In this document: piece after piece, positions 9,815-22,117 of the stretch | Position numbering within the stretch: position 1 is the first letter of the stretch | How the letters are laid out: every line of letters starts with the position of its first letter | Assembly (NCBI RefSeq): GCF_021869535.1 | Contig: NW_026262659.1 | Location: 12,578,321 to 12,642,320 of the forward strand | Origin: Mytilus californianus | Taxonomy: Eukaryota > Mollusca > Bivalvia > Mytilida > Mytilidae | DNA length: 64,000 bases | Reading direction: 5' to 3' | Notes under the pieces: generated by a model | Seen by the model: the letters and a program-made list of their open reading frames with translations, nothing else | What the model was told of the DNA's origin: nothing | Database searches by the model: none | Position numbers and translations under genes: made by a program

Positions 9815-11247
9815 TTGCAAAGGAAAGATCCTGATTTATTATCTATGATTATTTACTGGGAAGAAAATAAACTTCCTAATTTACAGAAACAAGCCAGGAA
9901 ATTATTATTACAAGCCGCTGATTATCTTTTAATTGATGGCGTTTTATTTCATAGCTCCGTAAAGACGAAAACCCGTAGAGCATGTAATTTAGACAATTTT
10001 CAACTTGTGGTTCCAAGATTAATGAGAAATTTAGTGTTACACATGGGTCATGATTCATCTCTCGGAGGTCATTCTGGAATTAAAAATACAATCGATAGAG
10101 TACGTGAACATTATTATTTTTCGAGGTTATCTACAATAGTATCAGAATATGTCAAAACCTGTCACGAATGCCAAATACGTAAAACCTCAAGTGTACACAC
10201 TAAAGCAGGTATTGTTTCTTTCCCGACACCATCAGCACCGTTTAAGGTATGGGAAGTAGACTTATGTGGGCCTTTCCCACTTTCATCGGTAGGACATTCA
10301 CATATATTCACGGCTATTGATATGTTTAGTAAACTTGTATGTGCTGTACCTTTACATAATTGTGATGCTCTGTCTGTGTGTCATGCACTTTTTCAATTAT
10401 TTTCGTCTTATGGTGTTTGCCATACTTTATTGAGTGACTAAGGGTCAGAATTTATTTCAAAAGGTACAAAAGAACTATGTAAAAAGTTGGAAGTTTCCCA
10501 AGAGTTTACACCAAGTTTTGCGCATCATTGTCTAGGTACATGTGAACGTTCACATCGAACATTAGAAGAACGAATGACTCCATATATAAGGAAAGGTAGA
10601 CTTTGGAATGATGTTTTACCAGCTGTAATATTTTCAATGAATTCCTGTACAAACGCAGCTACACAGTACTCGCCGTTTGAAGTGATATATGGCAATAGAC
10701 CCCAATTTCCGCTTTCAACTCCTCCTGATTTAGATTTAAGAGACATTCCAAAGATATACACGTTTATCTTAAACAAATGCAACAAAAATTGAACACAATA
10801 AGAAAAGAAGTTCAAATAAACGTTGAAAAGGCAAATGCTAAAATGGTTGAAAGAGTAAATAAAACAACATCACCCCTAAAATTGTCAGTTGGAGACTATG
10901 TGTACTTGCACGACGAGCCTATTGGACAGGGACGAAAGTTACAAGCTAAATTTACTGGACCTTTTATAGTGGAGAATATACCAAGTCCTCATTTAATCAA
11001 AATTAGAGATCCTGAAAACAAGCGAAGACTTCTAATGCCTGTACACATAAATAGATTAAAAATGGCATATATTCGTGCTCCCCAACCACAGCCGTATTTG
11101 CAACATGTAAATGAAAGCCAAAGTTCAAATACTACTGTCGATTCTTCTACTTCGTCATATTCTGAACAAGTCCCCATACGTCAGTCAACTAGAAATAAAA
11201 AGCCACCCGCAAAATTTAATGACTTTATTAATTTAGATTCCGAATAA
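9815..11247 (+). pseudogene. Gypsy integrase with C-terminal GPY/F-like module
   Basis: The zinc finger is H/H (HMGHDSSLGGHSG) with CHEC. The core has WEVDLCGPF (Asp), LLSD with TAA at 10439-10441 where a Gln is expected, and GTCERSHRTLEE (Glu). A frame change near 10785 leads to the C-terminal module KFTGPFIVENIPSPHLIKI, followed by a Ser/Thr-rich tail ending at 11247. It would integrate the cDNA. This copy is inactivated by the nonsense codon and the frameshift. Confidence 0.87.
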
Positions 11248-13000
11248 GAACAGAATCAATATCATCAGACGACAATCGATATCATAAAATCAAACGTGTT
11301 TTAGCAAGGAAAATCGATAACAATCAATTAAAATATCTTGTACAAATTGTCGGCGAACCAGCACAAAATTCTATATGGGTAGAGGAGTCAAGTTTATCAC
11401 CAAAAGCAAAGAAGATAGTTCAAAATAGACCACCTCCAATGATACTGTGAGTCTATTTCGTGTGTGAAAACTGTTTCGCCACAACCCAGCAACATTGTTT
11501 CAGTCGTTTTATACACAATTGCCTCGCCACAGATAGTCAAGAGGAAGTTTATACTTGTGTGTGAGAATTGCCTCGCCACAAGATTTCAAAATTGAGTGTG
11601 TGAAAATTGTCTCGCCACTCTCTATAGAGGTAACAAAATACCAAACCACGGATACCATAGATGTAGATGGAAGAATATTTGTGTGACAATATCAAATAAC
11701 TTTGACATTTTGATGATATGTTTTGGAATTGATTTACATTGAACTGTTAGTGACATTAACTACATTTGTTTGTTTTATTGATTTTTTTCTTTTGCATGCT
11801 TATATATAGGGCTACACGTGACTGCATTTAGAAGTAGTATATTTGTTGTTGTTGATCCTTAATTAAATCGTGCTGATAAGGTTATTTGTAAAAGTTACTT
11901 TTGCTATTTGAGTGACTAATTGTATTATGAATTTTTAAGTGGAATCAAATGATAGAAGAGGTATAAAGTGTTATAGTGGCCAAAAATTGGTGGCCGGGAT
12001 TTTGTTAGAGGGGCCAAAAATTGGTGGCCGGGATTTTGTTAGAGAGGCCAAAAATTTGGTGGCCGGGATTTTGTTAATTGTTTTGAACGTTGAACAACAG
12101 ATGTAGTAGCAAAAAAGATGTTATGCTAGAAATAACCTATGTTTTCATATATTAATATCTATTTTGATTGAATGTTTTAAGAATCTTTAATCTCCGGCCA
12201 GGGATTAATGGATAATTGTGTGAGTGTGTGAGATAAACTAGTAATTATTATTTGAAATATATTAAGAGTCACGGGTCTCTGCTAGTGTCATCACTTTCAA
12301 ACATGTATGTTTATTTAAAGCTACAATTTATGCATCGCAAGTGTTCACTTGAGCAAAGTTGACAGTTGTAATCTGTCGTGCTCTTGGAAGTATCCGTAAA
12401 ATAAACAAGTGAGAGTTTAATGGTCAAGATTTTACGAACTATGGTATCGAACATCTGTGTCTGAGATTTCACAGAGAGATATTTATGATTTACATAATGA
12501 GTTCTAATGAGATTTAGTGGTTAGATTAGTTGATTTGTAACTATAAAATTTATGCACACTTGTCATTTTGACAGATCAAATAAACAGAATTTCCGTTTCA
12601 AGACTGCAATTTAATTACACTGGGAATTAAGTTTAAACCGTGATCATTGATTTTAATGAAAAAAATGTTTTATTGTTTTCTGTTTTCATATTCATTTTGA
12701 CATTATAATTTTTTTTACTGCATATTTTAGCGATGAAAAATAAACCTTTTATTCTAATTCTTTTATATTTGTTGTTTTTTTTTGTTTTTATTTTTAGTCT
12801 CAAAATTTTGCAGTTATTAAATTTAAAGCATAGTATTTTAATGAGAACTTATGATTTTTTTTTAATGTGTGTATATTAAAGTACAGTTAGTATTTGCTGA
12901 AAGATTGTTTCAGAATTTTTTTTTTATTATCATTGTTATTCATAATTTTTATATATAAAGATTTCATTTACCAGTATGAAATTTTTAGAAATTTCTAATT
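11248..13000 (+). other. Long non-coding 3' region of the gypsy element
   Basis: About 1.75 kb lies between integrase and the polypurine tract with no env-like or other supported ORF. Its first part holds four spaced copies of a TCGCCAC-containing motif (near 11476, 11523, 11573 and 11612). It then holds a 34 bp tandem repeat (11978-12076) and T-rich sequence. Confidence 0.6.
11978..12076 (+). repeat. 34 bp tandem repeat, three copies
   Basis: Three consecutive copies start at 11978, 12012 and 12046. Each begins GGCCAAAAATTGGTGGCC and continues to GGGATTTTGTTAGAG; the third has one extra T. The GGCCAAAAATTGGTGGCC core has short inverted symmetry. Confidence 0.85.
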
Positions 13001-13012
13001 TGTGGGCGGGGA
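13001..13012 (+). other. Putative polypurine tract
   Basis: TGTGGGCGGGGA lies directly before the TG that would start the 3' LTR. That is the usual place for the plus-strand primer of an LTR retroelement. The tract is broken by one C. Confidence 0.5.
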
Positions 13013-13278
13013 TGTTATATTTATCCTTTTAATACTGGTTAATGAAATCATTACAGAGTGTACTGGCTGGTCACTATCGCGTATGATACGATTTTGACAC
13101 GCCTACATAGCTAATAAATATTCATGACTTTATAGTTAACATCAGCACGTGTAGCCAAACTGAGTGAGTTGTAGATTTGTAGCATAACTGTACGTATGTA
13201 GTTTTGAGAATACAAAATAGTTATAAAGATATCGTTTTTAATATTAATAATCCGAGCAAGTAAAATACGGATCTATCA
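13013..13278 (+). repeat. 3' LTR of the gypsy element
   Basis: I set the start at the TG after the purine tract and the end at the CA aligned with the 5' LTR end, giving 266 bp with TG...CA termini. Only the last 142 bp are confirmed by the direct repeat at 4726-4867. The first 124 bp are inferred from the termini and the purine tract. Confidence 0.65.
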
Positions 13279-13610
13279 TTTGGTCGGTATTTAGTGTTTG
13301 GGACTTACAAAAATAAGGGACATACTGTATACCATTTAGTCACAGCATTATAATGTTCTATAATCTCAGCACCAAGTAGGACTCAGTAAAAGGTTAGCGG
13401 TCAATTTCCAGGGAGAGTTTGAAAACGGATGTTGACAACTTGTGAATTTCCGGAGACAAGAGCGGATACATATAAGGCCGAAATCCGAATTTAATTTTTC
13501 ACCACCGGGAATGATGATGTTTAAAAAAAATGTTACACTTTATTTTTGCCTTTTAAAGTACTTCTTTGAAAGCACACTTATTTAAATTAATGTTAGCTAG
13601 GGTTTTGTAG
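13279..13610. other. Flank with no recognised feature
   Basis: The sequence has no supported ORF. It does not continue the BEL/Pao pol frame that abuts the other end of the gypsy element. Confidence 0.4.
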
Positions 13611-13775
13611 CTACAAAATAATTAATGTTGACGAAGTTGGCGAATAGAACATAAAAAAATAAATGTAGGCGAACTTGGCTAAGTTTGTGAACATTACATA
13701 TAAAATAATGTTGGCGAATTTGGTGAACAATAATGATTTTGTAAAGTTTGGCGAACTTGGCAAACATTAAGGAAC
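13611..13775. repeat. Diverged minisatellite, left part
   Basis: Degenerate repeats of GTTGGCGAACTTGGC with spacers such as AACAATAATGATTTTGTAAA resemble the cleaner array at 15435-15985. The two appear to be one array split by the element at 13779-15420. Confidence 0.65.
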
Positions 13776-13778
13776 CAG

Positions 13779-15420
13779 GCAATATTTATCAGACAGGTGG
13801 GACTAGTGCAAATTCTGGTTATGACAAAACAAAGTTAATATGTAATATACTGATTTGAGCCGTAAAAACTCAATGTCCTATGACATTCATGCAGAAAAAA
13901 AGTATGTGTACTATTACTTTACAAACTGCTCAGAGTCTGATAGACCATATTTTGACTGGTCGAGCACAGATTTGCCATGACTCGACTGAACTCAAATTTG
14001 GTCTCAACTTTACTAAATAAGTCTGATTGAGCACTTGATAATCTAGGTATGATCTGAATATGGTTTAAACAAAATGCTCGACCTGTCTTGACTCAGTCTT
14101 GACCAGTCTCAACCTGTCTTGACCTTTTAATTTAGTGTCGGCTGGTTTGAATCAGCTTATCTATCTCAATTATATATTGATTTTTCAAAATTCCAGGTTA
14201 TTTAGTAGTTTGGTTTATTGCTATCAAATCTAAGCATTAAATGTATATATAAAAAAAGCTCAAATTTTCAGTTCGGATAAATTCAGATAGTCACCTATGA
14301 AAATTTCTATAAATTTTTCCAATCAACATGGATTGTCATATAACTCTACAGCTATCTCAATTATATATTGATCTTATCCAAATCAACTTGGATTTTCATA
14401 TAACTCTACAGCTATCTCAATTATATATTGATCTTACAGAATGCCAGGTTGTTTGGTAGTTTGGTTTGTTGCTGTCAAATTTATGGATTTAATTAATAGG
14501 TAAAAAAGTGCTAGAATTACCAGTTAAGGGTAAATTCCGATAGTTGCCTTTAAAAATTTGTATAACTTTTCCAATTCAACTTGGATTTTAATAAAACTGT
14601 TCAGCAATATCAATTATATATTGATCTAACAGAATGCCAGGTTGTTCAGAAGATTGTTTTTTTTGCTGTGAAATTAATGGATTTAATTAATAGGTAAAAA
14701 AAGCTAGAATTTTCAGTATAGGCTAAATTCAGATAGTCACCTTTAAAAATTTCTGTAAATTTTTCAAATCAACTTGGATTTTCATATAACTCTACAGCTA
14801 TCTAAATTATATATTGATCTTACAGAATGCCAGGTAGTTTGGTAGTTTGGTTTGTTCGTGTCAAATTTATGGATTTAATATATAGGTAAAAAAGCTACAA
14901 TTTTCAGTTTAGGATAAATTCAGATAGTCACCTTTAAAAATTTGTATAACTTATCCAAATCAACTTGGATTTTCATATAACTCTACAGGTATCTCAATTA
15001 TATATTGATCTTACAAAATGCCAGGTTGTTTGGTAGTTTGGTTTGTTCGTGTCAAATTTATGGATTTAATTAATAGGTAAAAAAGCTACACTCTTCAGTT
15101 TAGGTTAAATTCAGATAGTCAACTTTAAAAATTTGTATAACTTTTCTAAATCAACTTGGATTTTCATAAAACTCTACAGCTATCTCAATTATATATTGAT
15201 CTTACAAAATGCCAGGTTATTTGGTAGTTTGGTTTATTTCTGTCAAATTTAGGGATTTTATTAATAGGTAAGAAAAAGCTACAATTTTTAGTTTAAATAA
15301 ATCGTCATGTCCTATGGTCACCAAAGGTGAAAAAAGTGGAGACCCTATGCCTGAAGTGGATGAAAAATATGTTTGTCCAACTATGGTAAGCACTGGTCCC
15401 ACCTGCCTGATAAATATTGC
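13779..15420. mobile_element. Non-autonomous TIR element with a tandem-repeat core
   Basis: The ends form a 31 bp inverted repeat with two or three mismatches: GCAATATTTATCAGACAGG at 13779 and its reverse complement ending at 15420. The core is a ~190 bp tandem repeat. There is no transposase ORF. This resembles bivalve tandem-repeat-bearing MITE/'pearl'-type elements, a comparison from general knowledge. No clear target-site duplication is visible. Confidence 0.7.
14150..15300. repeat. ~190 bp satellite, about six copies
   Basis: The marker TATATATTGAT recurs at 14171, 14362, 14422, 14615, 14809, 14999 and 15190. Spacing is 190-194 except for one 60 bp partial duplication. Other shared landmarks are GCCAGGTTGTTTGGTAGTTT, AATTAATAGGTAAAAAAGC and AACTTGGATTTTCATATAAC. 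Confidence 0.9.
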
Positions 15421-15434
15421 ACGATCCCTAATAA

Positions 15435-15985
15435 TTCGTAAAGGTTCGCGACGTTAGCGAACAGTAATGATTTCGTAAATGTTGGCGATGTTGGCGACGT
15501 TGGCGAACAGTAATGATTTCATAAATGTTGGCGACGTTGGCGAACAGTAATGATTTCATAAATGTTGGCGACGTTGGCGAACAGTAATGATTTCGTAAAG
15601 GTTGGCGACGTTTGCGACGTTGGCGAAAAGTATTAATTTCATAAAGGTTGGCGACATTGGCGACGTTGGCGAACAGTAATGATTTCGTAAATGTTGGCGA
15701 CGTTGGCGACGTTGGCGAATAGTATTGATTCGTAAATGTTGGCGACGTTGGCGAACAGTAATGATTTCGTAAAGGTTGGCGACGTTGGCGACGTTGACGA
15801 ACAGTATTGATTTCATAAAGGTTGGCGACGTTGGCGAACAGTAATGCTTTCGTAAATGTTGGCGACGTTGGCGACGTTGGCGAATAGTAATGATTTCGTA
15901 AATGTTGGCGACGTTTGCGACGTTGGCGAACAGTTATGATTTCGTTAATGTTGGCGACGTTGGCGACGTTGGCGAACATTCACAC
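15435..15985. repeat. GTTGGCGAC minisatellite array
   Basis: Units combine one or two GTTGGCGAC motifs, GTTGGCGAACAGTAATGATT and TCGTAAAT, giving periods of about 36-46 bp and over a dozen units. It is open in several frames on the minus strand only because the unit lacks stops. Confidence 0.92.
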
Positions 15986-16499
15986 AATCCTGTACCAGAA
16001 TGGAATACCTTAATTTTATGGGGAACATCCTGTCCATGGGTAATACTTAATATATTCCAACAGATGACATTACACAAATTTTTCTTCTGGTAAATGAATG
16101 ATTTGTATATCATAATTTGCTATTTATATAAACCACATTTTGGTATAATAATTATTTACCATATCAACATTGAATATTATGAATGTAGAATGAAATATGT
16201 CTACAGTATGATTGGTTTGAATCATTTAATTTGTAAGATTTAGGAATCAAAATTTGTAATTATTTAAAAACCCACATTGAAATTGTTTTATATCAACACA
16301 CCCACATTTGAATTATTTTATACTTTAGATTTCATAGCCATATTTGCATTTGTAAAAATATTTATATACCCAAATTTTCAATTATTTTACATGCCCAACT
16401 TTTATTTTTGTTGTAAAGAAGTGTAACTTGAAACGACAGTATATCATATAAAGAGAAATAAAGATTAAAGTTATATCATGAATATTGGTCATGATTTGT
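15986..16499. other. No recognised feature
   Basis: This is AT-rich sequence with weakly repeated CCCACATTTGAATTATTTTA-like phrases and no supported ORF. Confidence 0.4.
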
Positions 16500-16800
16500 A
16501 AAACTCAGAACTGTCAAGTAAATTTAAGACACGATTCAAAATGTTCAGAATATGTCAAGCCATACTGAGAAAAATTAAGAATGTCGAGAATATGTCGAGA
16601 AATTTCAAGACAGTATTCAAATGTCAAGAATTTGTCAAGAAATTTTTAGACCATATTCAGAATGTGGAGAATATGTCGAGTAAATTTCATACAAATTTAA
16701 TATAAATGAGAATTTGTCAAGAAAAATTAAGACACAAGTCATACTTTTGGAGAATGTCGAGTAAAGGTTCATGCAAATTAAGACAAAAACTGGTCTTTTC
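16500..16800. repeat. Degenerate ~41 bp tandem repeat
   Basis: Phrases of the form TGTCGAGAATATGTCGAG plus AAATTTCAAGACAGTATTCAA recur about six times at spacings of 38-47 bp (near 16580, 16621, 16662, 16706 and 16753). Confidence 0.75.
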
Positions 16801-16839
16801 AGACTTTTAGACTTTTGTAGTGTGTGTAACACATTTATC

Positions 16840-18900
16840 TATTCTAGAAAATGATATAAAATAAGGAGATGCGGTATGATTGTCAAAATAGACAACTATC
16901 TACCAGAAACCAAATGACGTAAATGTTTGCAACTATAGATCACCGTATTACAGACCCCCAACATGAAGCAAAACCATTCCCGCATATAAAAGCCAAGAAA
17001 GGTCCCGACATGACAATTATTTTTTAAATAAATTTTAAATAAACGAACGTTTTGAACAAAGATTGATGTAAAGTAAAAAATCGGATTGAATGTGATTTGA
17101 TTCCTGTGATTTTTTCTATTCATTTATTTTGATCACTTTGTAGATTTTCCTTGTAGTTGTTCAACAAAATAGTAAGAAATTGGGGAACTACGATCTTAAA
17201 CTTAATCGATCCCTACTATGACACAATGCAAGAACAATGTTCGTGTTGTTTTACTGGATCCTCGTCCGTGTATTGCGGAATAAATTGTTACTATTTTATT
17301 GTTTAAAAATCATCTCAGCATTATCTAACAAACTCATACAGGTAACTATAATGAATGATTATCTGTGCTTTTTGAGATGGTCCCCACTAAAGCCTGTAGT
17401 GGTATTGGTTCTTAACATCAGCGTCAAAATCGTAATGACTTTCCTAACACGTCTATATAATAATGTGACACAATGACAATTTATTAAAAAGTTTTCTATA
17501 ACGACTTAAAGTGACTTTCACTATCAAAGGAAACCATGTCACGGTTCATTTAAATATTTACAAGCATATGTAAAAGTCGGAAAGAATTATGAAGACAGCA
17601 TTAAAAAAAACTGTTGTTGTGTATACGTAGCTTCTTTGATTTACCTTGTGGGCTTTTTTAACTACCGATTTGTCACCATCAGTACGATTGGAATCCATCT
17701 ATGCGGTTTTACAATTTGTTTATTATAAACGCAAATTTCAATCAAATTGAAGAAATCTACTCAGAATGGAATAACGTACATATAGCCCTCACTAAACGTA
17801 ATAATTACATAAATAATTATTGACAAAGTAAAACAATATATAGTGTTCTGTTAACGCAATTTCTCAAAAATGTATTTTCTGGTTTGATTGAGATAACCCA
17901 ATTGTAACCCGGTCATTTTAGAATATGGTTATCAATTTACAGTTTAAAGGTTAATCGTGATAATTTAAAATTCAAGTATAGTATTCCAGTTTTGTTTTAA
18001 ATAGACATTACATGCATATATACTAGTATGTTGAAAAGATTTTCTGAAAAGTATAGGACAAACAGGGATTTCGGAAAATCGTCAAAACTAGAATACAAAG
18101 GCATATGTAAAATGTACAACTAAAAGTTTCTAGTCACAATTTTGGAAACTGGACAAGGTACAAAATAGTGAATCCCTTTTGTTTATTATATGTCTATAAG
18201 ATAAAAACCGTAATTTGTCATATATTTCAAAATTTAACACTTTAATGAATACGTGTACTAAGTTGCAAGTTGATGGGACAACAATTTTATGGTAATCTGT
18301 CTTAAACCAAAACTTTTACCCAATACTTTTCCGTGTTCAGCAAACAACATAATCTGGGTAAAAACCTTTATAAAGCATATTTTTTTAAAACGTTTTTATC
18401 ATAATGAACATGTGTACAAAGTTTTTCGCGTTGTTGTGAACATGACTGCATAGACTACGTTAACACATACATTCAACCTAACGCAAACCTAATTTTTAGC
18501 CTGTTACGGGACGGACAGACGAACGGACGGGTCAAAAACATTATACCCTATGCAACTTTGTTAGATATAATGCATAGTTCGACCTAATTGGGAAAAAAAT
18601 ACATTAATATCAAGTAACACTTGAAAAAATCCAAAACTGCTAAAAAAACAAAAGCGTTTTTTTTTTATTTCTACCTGTAATGATGGTGTCCAATTACAGA
18701 AAAATGTATAATGAATACTTGTCAAATTCCTCGTTGTACTTGAGTTGATGAGATTCAGGTGTCGCTGCCGATGAGGCTAGAGTCGGGATAGTCAAATGCA
18801 TGTTTTCCGCAATTATATCACTTGTCACGTCATTCTATAAAATAAACATCAAGTGACAAATTTGCGTATATAGAAACACCACTACATTTGTAAATTAGAG
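16840..18900. other. Long stretch with no supported gene
   Basis: Only short ORFs without motifs occur. A GACGGACAGACGAACGGACGG phrase near 18512 is of the kind found at the ends of mussel dispersed repeats, so much of this may be old repeat sequence. Confidence 0.4.
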
Positions 18901-18903
18901 TCT

Positions 18904-20035
18904 CTAAATAGCCTGTGTCGCTCACCTTTGTCTAAGTACATATTCACAAAGGACACTCTCAAACATTGCCCCTGTCAGATTTTCTCTATTCATAAAGGTT
19001 TTCAAAGTAATAGACAAAATTTGTTCTATTTTCAGCCATGTCTGCCATCTTGGTTTGCAGGAGGGGTCAGAGAACGCATATTTTAAACTAGATACTCCAA
19101 TGATGACTGTGGTCAAATTGGTTTAATTTGGCCGAGATATTTTTTGTAAAAGTTAACAGGCAATGGAAAATAGACATTAAAAGGCAATAACTCCAAAAAG
19201 GAGTCGTCGGACGACTTCTTTCATTCCATCTTAAATGTAGATCTTGTATTGCTTATCATTTGTGGTAATTAAGTTTTTATCTATTATAATTTTGAAGACA
19301 TAAGGCAAAAACGTAAACAACTGGTAAAAACCGTCATCAAAGGGAAAAAAACACTAATAAGGAGAAAACTGATGATTTCGGCCATTTAACTTATTTGTAG
19401 AACTTGTCTTGCTGATCATTTTTGCAATTTAAAGTTTCTCTCTATCTATTATAGTTTTCAAGATAATAGGCTAAAATGGAAAAAAAATTGTAAAATTTGT
19501 CATTTAAGAGCAATAACTCCCATCAGAAGTCGTTTGACAGTTTTGACGTAAATGAGCAATTAGTAGAGCTAAACATTCTGAATATTTTTTGCGATGTCAG
19601 ATTTTCTCTATTTATAAAGGTTTTCAAAATATTAGACAAAACTTGCAATTTACCCCGATGTTCTATTTTTAGCCATGTGGGCCATCTTGGTTGGTAAGCG
19701 GTGTCATCGGACATATTTTTTTAACAAGATACCCCAATGGTGATTGTGGCCTAGTTTGGTTAAATTTGGCCCAGTAGTTTCAGAGGAGAAGATTTTTGGA
19801 AAAGATTACAAAAAATTACGACAAATTGTTAAAAATTGACTATAAAGGGCAGTAACTCATTAAGGGGTCAGTTGACAACTTTGGTCATGTCGACCTATTT
19901 GTAGATCTTACTTTGCTGAACATTGTTGCTCTTACAGTTTATCTCTATCTATAATAATATTCAAGATAATAACAAAAAACTGCAAAATTTCCTTAAAATT
20001 ACCAATTAGGTAACTTACAGAGAGGGAAATGTGAT
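18904..20035 (+). repeat. Diverged dispersed repeat, same family as 24317-25715
   Basis: It opens with AGCCTGTGTCGCTCACC, like the start of the element at 24317. It shares TTGTAGATCTTACTTTGCTG, GCCATCTTGGTTGG-type and CAATAACTCC phrases in the same order, with internal duplication. The terminal hairpin seen at 25689-25715 is absent. Confidence 0.65.
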
Positions 20036-22117
20036 TTTCAATGGGAACTCCATTGTGCAAATGCTGCAATGTATGCCACACAATAAATATTGAATAAGGA
20101 TCATTAATAAGAGATTTTCAATGATCATAATCAATCTCCTAAGGTTTCAAAATAGTTTGCCTTAAAGTTTCAAATCAGATGATTTTCGAAAATGGCCAAT
20201 CTAATTCAAATGCTGCCTCTGGCAGCCATGTTTTTCATCTGATTGTAACGAAATGGTGATCATTTGTAGAAAACCTATTATTTGAATGTTTAAGTCAGTT
20301 GTGTTGTACTTTTGCAATGTATGTTTACAGAGTTTTGGATGCTGGATCCCAAACATTGTCGCATTAACCTATAGTGTCAATAGGTTGCTCACCCAAATTT
20401 GTCAATATAATGGAACCATTACCAATTGTCATAAAAGTGGGTGGTTTAGCTAGCTATAAAACTTAGTTTAAGCCACCATTTTCTTTGAAAATGCCTGTAC
20501 CATGTCATGGATATTTTTTACTCGTTCATTCGTTGATAACATTTTAATTTTTTTCAGTTTTTATTGACTTCCCCTTTTTAAATTACCTTTGAGTTCGGTA
20601 TTTATGCTATAATTTTTTATATATCATTTCTGCCAAATGTGACACAGAAGTTTCAGAGAAGACAATTACAGACATACTTTCTATCGAGTATAAATGAGAT
20701 CCAGATGCCTTCAATGCTGTCATGTCTGTAATCAATTCAACATAAACTTTGGACTTTTAACAGAGGGTCTAACAGTCCTCAATCTATCATACTTTCAGAA
20801 CATTTCACTAGGTTGAATCATATAGTTTTCAATCTGACCAATTACAATCAACTATTGTACCAAGGCAGCCATCTTTTCCTCTGATTGGAATCGCTGATAC
20901 ACTGTTCTTCCAAGTTTAATTCAATTTGGCGTTGTTACATTAGAAGTGATCATGATTATAAGAATTGTCTGTATAACTTACAACAGCTCACATAGTCCTT
21001 TACACTAGCTAGGGTAACTTTAATCAATCAATGACCTTGAAACCATGAGATTTTAATTCTAATTGAACAAAATTAGAAACTTGCATTAAGGACATTCAAA
21101 ACTTTTTCCTGCTTAGTCGGAGTTACTGTTATTTAGAAAATATAAAAATTGTCCATGTAACCAAGACTCAGAAGACCTGTAACTTTGCCAAAAATGAAAA
21201 TCAACATATAAAAATATGCCTTTGGTGATCACAATAGTCATTCAACAGAAATCACTAAAGCACATTTTATAAAGGCCTTTCATTTATTGTTTCATATAAT
21301 TTAGTTGAAGATTGTCCATTGATTTGGGAGAAAATGAAAACATTAAAAGTGATAGATTTAAAAAGTTCAGAATAAAGCTAAATATCTAACAAGTCACCAG
21401 AAATAAATACACTTATCTGTCATTATGTGTTTTTCTTATATGCCACTAAAACATATAATATATCATCAATAAAATAAAATAAGGTTCAATGCTTATTAAC
21501 TATAAACATTTTTCAACTTGATATGCATTAAAAGGAGTAATCTGCACAGGAAGGTGTAGTCATATCTTTTACAGAAGTTTGACATACCAATTTCCAGAAA
21601 CAGGCATTGAAAATGTTTCAACAAGACAAAAATATAAAGTAAGAAACATTCAATTTGATGTTTATTTTTTTTTTGAAAAGAAAAACATTTCCTGCATTCA
21701 AATACACATGTACAAACAGCTTATACTTTTAAATAGCAATATAAATTATAAGTTAATTTAGATGCATGTTAATGAATAGAAAATAATATATGACATAAAG
21801 TCTTTATCAGAAAATGTTAAATCAAACACTTATCTGGAAATCCATTCTTAAAAGTAATCTTTACAGCTGAATTAGTACACAATACTTAAGATTTGATTAA
21901 TTGATTGATTGATTGTTGGTTACTTAAATTCTAGTGGCATTAGAATTTAATATTTCATTGTTAAATAACTGTAGTACATCATATACAACACTGCTTTTCA
22001 AGTCAATATATGTAAAATCTCTAGCTTAATCTACATTATAGTTTAAAAATGCTGATAAATTAACATCATATATTTACAATTCAGTATGTGATAAAAGGGT
22101 CTAACAAAAATGTCAGA
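20036..22117. other. Stretch with no supported gene
   Basis: Related phrases recur (GCAGCCATGTTTTTCATCTG near 20222 and GCAGCCATCTTTTCCTCTG near 20865), which suggests an internally duplicated old repeat. I see no coding evidence. Confidence 0.4.

Larger units (their letters stand above)
4726..13278 (+). mobile_element. Ty3/gypsy-type LTR retrotransposon with an extra SGNH-hydrolase ORF
   Basis: A direct repeat of about 142 bp (4726-4867 and 13137-13278) flanks a full set of gypsy functions in gypsy order: gag, zinc knuckles, protease, RT, RNase H, integrase. A primer-site-like TGG begins right after the left repeat, and a purine tract precedes the right LTR. The front of the left LTR is missing, so target-site duplications cannot be tested. 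Gag-pol has several stops and frame changes, so the copy is inactive. Two features are unusual: a hydrolase ORF between primer site and gag, and a 1.75 kb non-coding 3' region. Confidence 0.88.

Noticed and set aside
15428-15979. 183-codon Arg/Ser/Pro-rich open frame on the minus strand
   Set aside because: It is a translation of the GTTGGCGAC minisatellite; the other frames of the repeat are open too.
15435-15985. Regular repeats with similar spacers, CRISPR-like at first glance
   Set aside because: The spacers are themselves repeated and variable in length, and the context is eukaryotic with no cas genes.
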